From Burkholderia sp. S171 (GTDB lineage: Bacteria > Pseudomonadota > Gammaproteobacteria > Burkholderiales > Burkholderiaceae): a stretch of 64,000 nt of DNA. The stretch covers positions 357,410 through 421,409 of the forward strand of contig NZ_LMUF01000047.1 in the NCBI RefSeq assembly GCF_009766085.1, read 5' to 3'. The position numbers and the translations under genes are program-made. Every line of letters begins with the position of its first letter. Within the stretch, counting starts at the first letter, position 1. The notes beneath the pieces are model-generated. The model had not been told where the DNA came from and did not search any database. It saw only the letters and a list, made by a program, of their open reading frames with translations. This document shows positions 8,096-16,138 of the stretch, piece by piece.

Positions 8096-9367
8096 TCAGG
8101 TCAGCTCTCGACCACCCGTTTCATCGAGCATTGAAACAGCGATCAACGAAATGATCACGCACACGATCATGTACCACGCGGGGGCCATGGTATTGCCGGT
8201 GACCTTGATAAGCCACGCGACAACCAGCTGCGCCGAACCACCAAACACAGACACCGCCACCGCATACGCACTCGCGAGATAACCCGCGCGCGCATGCTTG
8301 GGAAAGTTCTCAGGCATGAGTGCATAAGCCGGTGCCGAACCCATTGTGTAGAACAACATCAGCAACACGATCAACCCAACCATGACCGGCAACGAAGGAA
8401 ACTGGTTCATCAGCCAGAACGCCGGATAAAGCAGCACGATCAGCACAATGCGTCCCACCAGGATCAGCGGCTTGCGACGTTGCATCTTGTCGGATAGCGC
8501 GCCCCAGAGCGGACACAGCGTCAGCGAAACGATCGCCGCGAAGATCGACACCAGCATGGAAAGCTTGGGCGGCATCTTCAGGTACTGGATCGAATAGGTC
8601 GGGATGTAATACATTAGGACGTAGGTCGCCACCGTCATGCCCATGATGGCGAATACAGTCAGGAACCACTTGCGCACGAGGCCCGGCTCCAGACTCGACC
8701 CGGCTGCCTTGGCCTGCTTCGGCTCTTCCACAATGTGCCGGCGCAAATACACGCCGACCGGCATGATCAGCGTGCCGATCAGGAACGGCACGCGCCATCC
8801 CCAGTCGAGCAGTTGCTCGCTGCTTAACTGGTAAGTCAGCAGTGCCGCAATGCCCGAGCCCATCAGTGCAGCGGCGCCTTGACTCGCGAGCTGCCAGCTA
8901 GCCCGAAAGCCACGGCCTTTAGCCGAACCCGTCTCGAGCAGCGTTGCCGTGGCGGCGCCGAATTCACCGCCCTGCGCGAAGCCCTGCAGCAGTCGCGCAA
9001 AGATGATGAGCGCCGGAGCGGCGAGGCCAATGCTTGCATAACTCGGCGCCAGGCCGATCATGCCCGAGCCGATCGCCATCAGGAAGATGGTCAGGGTCAG
9101 CGCAGCACGCCGGCCGCGTTTGTCCGCGTAGTGACCCAGCACGAAGCCGCCGACCGGGCGCGCGACAAAGCCGATCGCAAACGCAGACAGCGCGAGCAAC
9201 GTGGAGACAACCGGGTCATGCGCCGGGAAGAAAAGCTTGGCGATCGTGAGCGCGAAAAAGCTATAGACGGTGAAATCGTAAAACTCAAGCAGGTTGCCGA
9301 TGATCGCGGCAATCACGATCTTGCTTTGCGATACCGCTTTAGCAGGTTGGGCTGTAATGACTGACAT
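8096..9367 (-). CDS. MFS transporter, metabolite:H+ symporter (MHS) family
   Basis: Inner-membrane proton symporter for an organic acid or osmolyte, 423 residues and about 12 helices. The N-terminus IGNLLEFYDFTVYSFFA, the helix 2-3 loop GHYADKRGRRAALTLTI, and RLLQGFAQGGEFGAATATL are typical of the MHS group (ProP, citrate and alpha-ketoglutarate carriers). The start at 9367 opens with MSVITAQPAKA; an upstream in-frame ATG adds a non-family extension. It lies downstream of and on the same strand as an M20 amidohydrolase, so it may import that enzyme's substrate or a product. The substrate is not assignable. Confidence 0.9.
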   Translation of the reverse strand: MSVITAQPAKAVSQSKIVIAAIIGNLLEFYDFTVYSFFALTIAKLFFPAHDPVVSTLLALSAFAIGFVARPVGGFVLGHYADKRGRRAALTLTIFLMAIGSGMIGLAPSYASIGLAAPALIIFARLLQGFAQGGEFGAATATLLETGSAKGRGFRASWQLASQGAAALMGSGIAALLTYQLSSEQLLDWGWRVPFLIGTLIMPVGVYLRRHIVEEPKQAKAAGSSLEPGLVRKWFLTVFAIMGMTVATYVLMYYIPTYSIQYLKMPPKLSMLVSIFAAIVSLTLCPLWGALSDKMQRRKPLILVGRIVLIVLLYPAFWLMNQFPSLPVMVGLIVLLMLFYTMGSAPAYALMPENFPKHARAGYLASAYAVAVSVFGGSAQLVVAWLIKVTGNTMAPAWYMIVCVIISLIAVSMLDETGGRELT

Positions 9368-9501
9368 GGACGTCCCGTGAATGCTTGGGTCCTGCGCACG
9401 GCTAAGCGCGATGCCGAGGCATCGCACAGTGCGCAAGCGTTATTTGCTACCGATATTGCTACCGAAGTGTTACCGGGTTACCCGCGTGAAGCCCATTGCA
9501 C

Positions 9502-10686
9502 CTACTGCGCGAGGAAACGCTCGACCAGACGAGTCCAGTACGCCGCGCCGACGGTGAGGTTGTCGTCGTTGAAATCGTAGGACGCGTTATGCAGCATCGG
9601 CGCACCTTCGCCGTTGCCTAAACGCAGGAAACATCCCGGCTTCTTCTGCAGGTAGTAAGCGAAATCTTCACTGCCGGCAATCGGGCCGAAGTTATCGACA
9701 ACCCGGTCATCGCCAACCAGTTCGCGCGCCACTTGCAATGCCAGTTCAGTCTCGGCCTGGCTGTTGACCACGACCGGATAACCCGGGACGTACTCAATCT
9801 CCACGCGTGCGCCATATGCGCTTGCCTGAGCGTCCGTCAGCGCGCGGATACGTGCTTCGAGCAGCTTGCGCACAGCGGGATCGAACGAGCGCACGCTGAT
9901 CTGCAAACGCGCCGACTCAGGAATCACGTTAGCGGCATGACCCGCGTTGAAAGCGCCGACCGTGACTACAGCCGTTTGCATCGGGTCGATACTGCGCGCG
10001 ACTACCGTCTGCAAGGCAGTCACCAATCCCGCGCCGATGACCACCGGGTCCACGGCAAGATGCGGGCGCGCTGCGTGACCGCCGCGGCCGTGAATGGTGA
10101 TGTTGACCGTATCCGACGCCGCCATGAAGGGGCCGCTGCGAAACATGAACGTGCCCGTGGGATAGCCGGGATGATTGTGCAAGCCGAAGATTGCCTCGCA
10201 GGGGAAGCGCTCGAACAGGCCGTCGGCAATCATTCGCATGGCACCGCTGTCCGCGCCGATCTCTTCGGCGGGTTGAAACACGAGATGAACCGTGCCGTTG
10301 AATGCGCGAGTGCGCGCGAGGTGGCGCGCGGCGCCCAGGACCATGGTGGTGTGGCCGTCGTGGCCGCACGCGTGCATCAGGCCCGCGTTGCGGCTGGCGT
10401 ACGGCAAACCGGTTTCCTCGGCAATCGGCAACGCGTCCATGTCGGCGCGCACGGCCACGGCACGGGTTCCTGAACCCGCTGTGAGCGACGCGACCATGCC
10501 CGTACCACCCAGGCCGCGCGTCACTTTGTAACCCCAGCTTTCCAGGCTCTGCGCAACGAGGTCGGAGGTTTGAAACTCCTTGTACGCAAGCTCCGGATTC
10601 TGATGCAGGCGATGACGGATATCGCTTAGTTCATCGCGCAGATCCGTCGTGTCGTCTAGTGAGCAAAAGCCCTTGGTATTTTCCAT
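9502..10686 (-). CDS. M20 family amidohydrolase (hippurate hydrolase-like)
   Basis: Cytoplasmic metal-dependent amidohydrolase of the M20D/HipO-AbgA type, 394 residues, cleaving N-acyl amino acids. It shows the metal-binding HACGHDGHT motif (about 107-115), the catalytic glutamate pair PAEEIGADSG, the LHNHPGYPTG histidine, the dimerisation-domain HGRGGHAARP and the C-terminal GSEDFAYY ligand. Length and order are complete. It is co-directional with the MHS transporter downstream and divergent from a LysR gene, suggesting a small catabolic module controlled by that regulator. Confidence 0.93.
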   Translation of the reverse strand: MENTKGFCSLDDTTDLRDELSDIRHRLHQNPELAYKEFQTSDLVAQSLESWGYKVTRGLGGTGMVASLTAGSGTRAVAVRADMDALPIAEETGLPYASRNAGLMHACGHDGHTTMVLGAARHLARTRAFNGTVHLVFQPAEEIGADSGAMRMIADGLFERFPCEAIFGLHNHPGYPTGTFMFRSGPFMAASDTVNITIHGRGGHAARPHLAVDPVVIGAGLVTALQTVVARSIDPMQTAVVTVGAFNAGHAANVIPESARLQISVRSFDPAVRKLLEARIRALTDAQASAYGARVEIEYVPGYPVVVNSQAETELALQVARELVGDDRVVDNFGPIAGSEDFAYYLQKKPGCFLRLGNGEGAPMLHNASYDFNDDNLTVGAAYWTRLVERFLAQ

Positions 10687-10771
10687 GGTCGTGGGTGTCT
10701 CTCTGTAAGAAATCTAATGGGGAAGTATTCTGCTGCAAAATCCGCTAATCAATGACGTTCATTGACCGATA
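10687..10771. promoter_or_regulatory. Divergent promoter region, amidohydrolase / lysR
   Basis: 85 bases between two divergent starts. The segment ATGACGTTCAT at 10752-10762 (arms ATGA/TCAT) and the TTGAC/GTCAA palindrome just to its right are candidate LysR-type binding sites. Confidence 0.4.
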
Positions 10772-11761
10772 ATGTTGACCTGCATGTCAACAGACAACGA
10801 TATGGCTAAAGACAATACGCCTGCCCGCGAGAATTTGCTTAGCGCCCGGAGCCTTCGCTATTTGCATGAAATCGACCTGCACGGTGGAGTGCGTGCTGCG
10901 GCCGATGCGTTAGGCATTAACGGTTCCGTGATCAGCCGGCAAGTCGCGCAACTCGAACGCGACCATGGCGTAGTGCTGCTGGAACGGCGGGGCAGGCGCG
11001 CAGTGCTGACCGAGATCGGGCTAAGCCTGGTCGAACATTTTCGCGAGAGTTGCCGCCGCGATGCGGACATGCTGGCACAACTGGAAGATTTCAGAAGCCT
11101 GCGACGCGGACGGCTGGGTATAGGCGTGGGCGAGGGCTTTGTCGAGAATCTGCTTGCTACCGTGCTGGAGCGCTTCAGCTTGCAGTTTCCTGACATCGTG
11201 GTGGAACTGCGCAGCGGAGCGACATCGGAAATCATCGCGATGGTCCGCAACGACGACGTCGATCTCGGTTTATGCGCGGGCGGCGGCAGCGACCCCGCCA
11301 TACGCGCTCGCACGTTCCGCGCGGCGCAATTCTGTGCGCTCGTCAGTCCGCGCCATGCCTTGGCGGGTGAACGGCGCATCCGCTTTGAACAGCTGCGCGA
11401 TCAGCGGCTTATCTTCATGCCCGAGCGCTTCGGCGCCCAACAATATCTCGATGCCATCATTCGGGCCGAGCGGCTGAACCTGACGCCGTCGTATCGCTGC
11501 GATCTTTTCTCGGCTGCTCAGGCCATTGCCGCAGCGGGACTGGGCGTGGCATTCATGTCGACGGATGCAGCGCGGCAATACCTTGAAGCGGGGCGTCTGG
11601 TTGCAATCGAACTGGAGCATCCGATTGCACGCGAATTCAGCAGCCAGGCAATACGGCGGGTAGGCCGGCGCCTTTCTCCGGCTGCTGAATTTCTGTGGCG
11701 CCATCTTGTAGAAGCGATGCAGCGACGATGGGCCGCTGCTCCGTCCAAGCAAGACGAGTGA
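10772..11761 (+). CDS. LysR-family transcriptional regulator
   Basis: Probable regulator of the divergent amidohydrolase. It has an N-terminal winged helix-turn-helix (SLRYLHEIDLHGGVRAAADALGINGSVISRQVAQLERDHG) and a periplasmic-binding-like effector domain from about residue 110 (RLGIGVGEGFVENLLATVLERF). The start is ambiguous. ATGs at 10772, 10784 and 10802 are in frame, none with a good ribosome site, and the first two lie inside a near-palindrome (10775-10790) that could be an autoregulatory operator. If so, 10802 is the likelier start. Confidence 0.9.
   Translation: MLTCMSTDNDMAKDNTPARENLLSARSLRYLHEIDLHGGVRAAADALGINGSVISRQVAQLERDHGVVLLERRGRRAVLTEIGLSLVEHFRESCRRDADMLAQLEDFRSLRRGRLGIGVGEGFVENLLATVLERFSLQFPDIVVELRSGATSEIIAMVRNDDVDLGLCAGGGSDPAIRARTFRAAQFCALVSPRHALAGERRIRFEQLRDQRLIFMPERFGAQQYLDAIIRAERLNLTPSYRCDLFSAAQAIAAAGLGVAFMSTDAARQYLEAGRLVAIELEHPIAREFSSQAIRRVGRRLSPAAEFLWRHLVEAMQRRWAAAPSKQDE
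10775..10790. promoter_or_regulatory. 16-bp near-palindrome overlapping lysR start codons
   Basis: TTGACCTGCATGTCAA matches its reverse complement at 14 of 16 positions. It overlaps two candidate start codons of the LysR gene, a position suited to autorepression. Confidence 0.4.
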
Positions 11762-11777
11762 GCGCGCTTAGCGGCGC

Positions 11778-12620
11778 TTAAGCGACGCGGATTGACGGGC
11801 GTGTACTACCACGCTGCAATACGAGAATGCGCGACAGCAACTCGTCGCGGTCCATATAACACCCTCGCAAGAAGCGCTTCCCGCTCGCCTGATCGAAGGC
11901 CTTGCGGGCATGCATGGTCCTGCGATTATCGAAGCACCACATTTGGCCCGCCTCCAACCGGCGACTCACTATGAAGCGTGAATCCCGGGTAAGCGCGCAA
12001 AAGTGCCGATACGCGCGATAGAACGCGCCCATCTCTGAGGCCGGCAAATTGAAGGGCGCACGAAGCCAGTTCGCCAGCCGGATCTCACTCACCTCGCCGC
12101 GCGAGTCGAGGCCAATAATAGGTGCATAGCTGCGATAGTCGCTTCCCGGCGCCTTGTTCCAGAACTCTACCGGGTGCTCGCATAGCAGACGGAAGTCTTT
12201 GGGCGACTCTGCTCGCAAAGTCGCCGCAATCGCGAATCCGTCCACGAAGGTACTTTCGCCACCGGTGGCGTCGTTGATCAGGCAATGAAGAAACTGCAAG
12301 CCGGGTTGAAGTTCCCGGGTCGGCAGATCGGTATGTGCCGGCAATTCCAGGGTCGTGTAGGCATTGCTATCGGCTGCTTCAGCTTTCGTCCTGACTTCGA
12401 AAGTCATGCCGAAATTGCTCTCGCGAATAAACGATATGCGTCTCGCCACGGTTTCCAGCGCTTCGTCGGTTGAGGGCACGCCGATGAGCATGGTCAATCC
12501 GACGTCGCGCGCCGCAAGCAGCCAATCGAGCAGGACAGAGTCGGATGACATCACGGACGAGTAGTCGAACGTGGGGATAAGCAGGTTGCTTTCCCACGAA
12601 CGTACGCTGCGCAGCCGATC
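11778..12620 (-). pseudogene. 5'-truncated gamma-butyrobetaine hydroxylase-like dioxygenase
   Basis: Fragment of a TauD/TfdA-fold Fe(II)/2-oxoglutarate dioxygenase of the BBOX/TMLH type. The catalytic domain is nearly whole: iron ligands in LPAHTDLPTRE, the IND(A)TGGESTFVDGF strand and the distal histidine in RRTMHARKAF with the 2-oxoglutarate arginine near KRFLRG. Recognisable sequence continues in frame upstream of the first ATG (WESNLLIPTFDYSSVMSSD) right up to the stop codon of the neighbouring KirBac gene. The N-terminal domain of about 100 residues, which carries the family's zinc site, is absent. No ribosome site was found for the GTG/ATG at 12554/12551. Probably a rearrangement remnant. 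Confidence 0.7.
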
Positions 12621-13529
12621 TCAGAGCGGCGCGACATCGTGAAACTTGCCGTAGTCGAGATGCGTTTCGCCGTCCCGCTCGTACATCAGGTCGATGTACT
12701 GATGCTGCCAAAGAATACATTCAGGCGGCCACGCATAACGTGCTTGCATGGGCTGCGCCGTGGTTTCGTCCAGGCCTTCCACCATCAGCATCAACTCGGC
12801 ATTGCTTGCTTTGAGCGACTCGAGTGTCTGGCCGAAGAGCGGGCTTTCTTCATCGATGACATGCATCAGGCTCCAGCCGAGCAAGAAGATCGGATGCTGT
12901 TCGCGGATCAGCGGAAGGTCAAACACCTTGCGAAAATAGAAGCCTTCGGGCGTGGTCTCCGAACGCATCAGCCGCATCTTGGCCTTCGCTTCCACAATCA
13001 CGTTTTGACGCGCATTGGCGGCGCGGACCATGAGCGTCATCCGACCGTCGATAGGACGGACCACGGCGCGTTTCGCGAAGAGGATGCGTGCATGGGGTCG
13101 CGAAAATCGCGCGAAAATCATGCCGGTCGTCAACGCAATGCCCGACATGCCGACGAAGATCTCCAATGTGGCGACGCTGTGGCCGTAGATGGTATCCGGA
13201 TGCATGTCGCCATAACCCACCGTTGCAAGCGTCTCCACGCTGAAGAAGAACGCGCCTAGCAGACCAGCGGGAGCCTGGTTTGCAATCGCGTGATGTCCCA
13301 GCAGGTACAGCAACGCGAACCCGAAGTTGAGCAACAGGAAAAGCAGCGCCGCGACCGCGAAAAATAGCGGCCATCCGACCGTCAGTGCGATGTGATAGAT
13401 ATCCTGCCAGAAGTAGGTCTTGAGGCCGTGCGTGATGACATGCCGGTTTTCATCCAGCGCCAGCCGGCGATGCGGTGCCCCAGGCTCGTATGCCTCATCG
13501 GATGACGATTCAGTGGTCTTGGATGGCAT
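12621..13529 (-). CDS. KirBac-type inward rectifier potassium channel
   Basis: Inner-membrane K+ channel, 302 residues. It has a slide helix followed by TM1 (WPLFFAVAALLFLLLNFGFALLYLL, about 52-76), pore helix and selectivity filter ATVGYGDM (about 103-110), TM2 (ATLEIFVGMSGIALTTGMIFARFSRP), then the cytoplasmic immunoglobulin-like Kir domain (ARILFAKRAVVRPIDGRMTLMVRAANAR...). The end FHDVAPL is a normal family terminus, so the gene is whole. The start at 13529 (MPSKTTESS) is preferred over a longer frame from 13592. Its stop codon directly abuts, and shares frame with, a truncated dioxygenase. Confidence 0.92.
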   Translation of the reverse strand: MPSKTTESSSDEAYEPGAPHRRLALDENRHVITHGLKTYFWQDIYHIALTVGWPLFFAVAALLFLLLNFGFALLYLLGHHAIANQAPAGLLGAFFFSVETLATVGYGDMHPDTIYGHSVATLEIFVGMSGIALTTGMIFARFSRPHARILFAKRAVVRPIDGRMTLMVRAANARQNVIVEAKAKMRLMRSETTPEGFYFRKVFDLPLIREQHPIFLLGWSLMHVIDEESPLFGQTLESLKASNAELMLMVEGLDETTAQPMQARYAWPPECILWQHQYIDLMYERDGETHLDYGKFHDVAPL

Positions 13530-13681
13530 CGTTGAAGTGACTCTAAAAAGGGAAGGCGGGACATTTCGAGCGGTGCGCGTGCAACTGTTCAACCGGCATC
13601 GGTCTTATCCAGGTTTCGTAACCGTCAGCGCTCCAGCGTTCGCTCCCTACGCCATGATGAACGAAGAACAAGCCATCAGGA

Positions 13682-13876
13682 TCATATTGATCTTTCACGG
13701 CGGGCAGCCTGCTGCAATTCAAGCCCCAGGAAGCCCGTTGCCAGTCTTGCCGAGATTCCCCATGATCGCGCCGGGATCACGAGGACCGGCATCAGCATCA
13801 TGGACGATCCCGTGCAGATAATGCTGCTCAACATGCCGGCTGCCACGCCGACGAATAAAACCAGAACGTTTTCCAT
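13682..13876 (-). pseudogene. TauE/SafE-type permease remnant
   Basis: The frame starting at 13876 encodes MENVLVLFVGVAAGMLSSIICTGSSMMLMPVLV (read in pieces: first helix, glycine/serine turn, second helix). This matches the first 30-odd residues of TauE/SafE/DUF81 sulfite-exporter-like permeases, which are about 250-270 residues long. Beyond residue 35 the frame becomes arginine-rich and stops. A neighbouring frame reads IMGNLGKTG, hinting at a frameshift before the rest was lost. Classified as a decayed 5' fragment. Confidence 0.55.
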
Positions 13877-14095
13877 AGCCCGCGTCTTTGTAGAAATTAT
13901 TCGAATAAGCGACGTTGCAGAAATGGGACTAGCCAGTACCGCGCAGGACGTATGGTACGTGAACTTTCGGTGCCTCGCGACGAGCGGAAGGCGAGGATAA
14001 AGCGAGCTTTTGATATTTTCCGGCGCTAAGTCCGCCCGCTTATCGCGACGCCGGCGGCCCATATTCCGCGTTAGCGGCACAATGCCGAAAAGTGC

Positions 14096-14126
14096 TTGAC
14101 TTAGAGTGCACTCTAAGCCCTACCAT
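14096..14126 (+). promoter_or_regulatory. MerR-type promoter and operator with 19-bp spacer
   Basis: A -35 element TTGACT (14096-14101) and -10 element TACCAT (14121-14126) are separated by 19 bases, the lengthened spacing used by MerR regulators. A perfect 16-base palindrome (14101-14116, TTAGAGTG and its complement) fills the spacer. It lies 28 bases upstream of the merR-like start, so the regulator should control its own two-gene operon. Confidence 0.85.
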
Positions 14127-14153
14127 GCTCTATGTCGAAACGAGAACGCAGCC

Positions 14154-14561
14154 ATGAAAATAGGTGATATCGCCGAGCAGACGGGTCTCACGGCCTATAC
14201 GATTCGCTACTATGAACGGATCGGATTGCTGCCGTTCGCGCTGCGAGACAGTACGGGTCAACGTGTCTATGACGCTTCGATCCTCACATGGATCGAGTTT
14301 CTGGGCCGGCTCAAAACGACTGGTATGCCGATTCAGGAAATGCTGCGGTATGCCGGGCTTCGCGCGCAGGGCGCGGCGACCGAGGAAGCCCGGTGCGAGC
14401 TGCTAGCGGAACATCGCGATCAGGTCCGACTCAGGGTGGCAGAACTTCAGGCATGCCTTCTCGTCCTCGACAACAAGATAGCTGGTTATGCCCATACTCA
14501 ACTGAGGACTGAAAAATGCAAGACACGATCGAACGCCAAGCGGGTCAGGAAAGCCGCCTAG
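14154..14561 (+). CDS. MerR-family transcriptional regulator
   Basis: 135-residue MerR protein with the N-terminal DNA-binding domain MKIGDIAEQTGLTAYTIRYYERIGLLP, the wing YDASILTWIEFLGRLKTTGMPIQEM, and a dimerisation helix. There is no cysteine pattern of a metal sensor, so it resembles the Cd/Pb-independent, small-molecule type that often sits beside oxidoreductases. The ATG at 14154 is chosen because the upstream in-frame start at 14106 lies inside the promoter palindrome. The 3' end overlaps the next gene by 46 bases. Confidence 0.9.
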   Translation: MKIGDIAEQTGLTAYTIRYYERIGLLPFALRDSTGQRVYDASILTWIEFLGRLKTTGMPIQEMLRYAGLRAQGAATEEARCELLAEHRDQVRLRVAELQACLLVLDNKIAGYAHTQLRTEKCKTRSNAKRVRKAA

Positions 14562-14917
14562 AACGGGGCAAGCGGGTGTTATCGGAGATCGACGGGGAAG
14601 CGGGGGAGAAGGTTATTGACTCGCTTGCGGATATTGCGCCGGACTTTGCGAAGTACCTGCTTGAATTTCCATTCGGTGATATCTATTCGCGACCGGGCCT
14701 GGATATCCGTGCTCGTGAGATCGCCACCATTGCAGCACTTACCGCGTTGGGCAATGCAACGCCCCAACTTAAGGTCCATATTGCCGCGGGGCTTAATGTG
14801 GGTATCAGCCGCGAGGAGATAGTCGAGACCATCATGCAAATGGCTGTGTATGCGGGATTCCCGGCTGCACTCAATGGTTTGTTTGCCGCGAAGGAAGTCT
14901 TTCGCGATCACGTCTAA
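14516..14917 (+). CDS. Carboxymuconolactone decarboxylase family protein
   Basis: 133-residue protein of the CMD/AhpD-like fold. The core ARIATIAALTALGNATPQLKVHIAAGLNVG-type region (here REIATIAALTALGNATPQL and KVHIAAGLNVGISREEIVE) and MAVYAGFPAALNGLFAAKEVF match PcaC-like proteins. It lacks the CxxC of AhpD peroxidases, so a redox role is unlikely. The start at 14516 follows GAGGACTG. It overlaps the merR-like gene and is almost certainly its regulatory target. The exact substrate is unknown. Confidence 0.88.
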   Translation: MQDTIERQAGQESRLERGKRVLSEIDGEAGEKVIDSLADIAPDFAKYLLEFPFGDIYSRPGLDIRAREIATIAALTALGNATPQLKVHIAAGLNVGISREEIVETIMQMAVYAGFPAALNGLFAAKEVFRDHV

Positions 14918-14976
14918 GCGGGGCACGTAAGCGGGCGCGCCTGATGTCTTAGCCTGTTCGCTCACGCCCGCATCGT

Positions 14977-15870
14977 TCAAGCAAGCACGAGCGCGGGCGT
15001 GGGGGTTGCGACCGGACGCGCAATCTCAAGAAAGGCGTTAAGCGCGGTGCTCGCGTATACATCGCGGCGACGCACGAACATTGTGTCGACGCGAGCATCT
15101 TCGGGTGCGAGATCGTGCACTGCCACGCGACCTTCGCGCCACGCCGTGGCGACCACGCCTTTCGGCAGGAGCGTCACGCCCACGCCTGCCGCCACGCAAC
15201 CGAGCATGGCGTCCAGCGAGCCGAATTCCAGCGGCGTGCTGACTCGCAAGCTGTGCCGCGCCAGCACGATATCCAGCCGTGTCCTGTACGAACATCCAAT
15301 CCGGAATACGATCGTCTTCACGTCGCCCGACTGCGCAAGCTCAGCAATGGAGCGAATATGACGTGCTGTCACGAGTACCATTTCCTCACGAAAGAAGGCC
15401 TCGGTGGATAGGTCGTCGTGATGCACCGGACCCGCGACAAACGCGCCGTCCAGCCGGTATTGCAGGACGTCGTCAATCAGGCTCGCCGTGGTCCCGGTCC
15501 GCAGGACCATATCCACTTGCGGATAAGCTAGCGCAAACGAGGCGAGTACGTCGGGCATGCGCAGTGCAGCGGTCGTTTCCAGCGTACCGAGGATCAGTGG
15601 TCCCCGTGGGACGCCATCATCCTTGACGGCGCTGCGTGCGTCGTCGAGTAACCGCGCCATCTGTCTGGAGAAAGGCAATAGCCTGCGGCCAGCAGCCGTC
15701 AGTTCAACGCCGCGATGGTGCCGGTGAAAGAGGGGCGTGCCCAATTCCTCTTCGAGCAAGCGAACCCGCGCCGTGACGTTCGACTGAACAGTATGAAGCT
15801 CCAGGGCTGCGCGATTCATGCTGCCGTTTCGCGCGACCGACTCGAATATGCGTAAATCGGCTGCATCCAT
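14977..15870 (-). CDS. LysR-family transcriptional regulator
   Basis: 297-residue LysR protein. Winged HTH at residues 1-60 (MDAADLRIFESVARNGSMNRAALELHTVQSNVTARVRLLEEELG) and effector-binding domain from about 90 (GPLILGTLETTAALRMPDVLASF). The sequence is closest in style to the PtxR/GcvA-like group used near oxidoreductases. The start at 15870 gives a standard N-terminus; the frame is open to 15903. It is divergent from a nitronate monooxygenase gene 268 bases away, which it probably regulates. Confidence 0.9.
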   Translation of the reverse strand: MDAADLRIFESVARNGSMNRAALELHTVQSNVTARVRLLEEELGTPLFHRHHRGVELTAAGRRLLPFSRQMARLLDDARSAVKDDGVPRGPLILGTLETTAALRMPDVLASFALAYPQVDMVLRTGTTASLIDDVLQYRLDGAFVAGPVHHDDLSTEAFFREEMVLVTARHIRSIAELAQSGDVKTIVFRIGCSYRTRLDIVLARHSLRVSTPLEFGSLDAMLGCVAAGVGVTLLPKGVVATAWREGRVAVHDLAPEDARVDTMFVRRRDVYASTALNAFLEIARPVATPTPALVLA

Positions 15871-15894
15871 GTCGACTCTCGATATCGGGGAAAG

Positions 15895-15909
15895 TGATAG
15901 CAATTATCA
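15895..15909. promoter_or_regulatory. LysR-type T-N11-A box
   Basis: TGATA-N5-TATCA, a perfect interrupted palindrome fitting the LysR recognition pattern, 25 bases upstream of the minus-strand lysR start and in the divergent region with the nitronate monooxygenase. Confidence 0.55.
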
Positions 15910-16138
15910 CATCAAAGCGCCGCTCGCTTCTTGAAAGCTTGCTAAGCTTTGCGCTGCTGACGGCGCGGGCTAAAGGCTGTCTTTAAGCGGGAACCGGGCG
16001 GTTCTATCGAAGGCAATGTGGGCATTGATGTACGCTTCAACCGCAGTGCATTCGGGCCGCTGTGCAGGGCCAAGCCGAGTGCAACGAATGGATTCCACGT
16101 CACTCGGGCACCGCGAACATCATCAAGGAGAAAAGAGC

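Noticed and set aside
14579..14980. Minus-strand ORF overlapping the CMD-like gene
   Set aside because: It is a shadow of the plus-strand gene, which has clear family motifs and a ribosome site.
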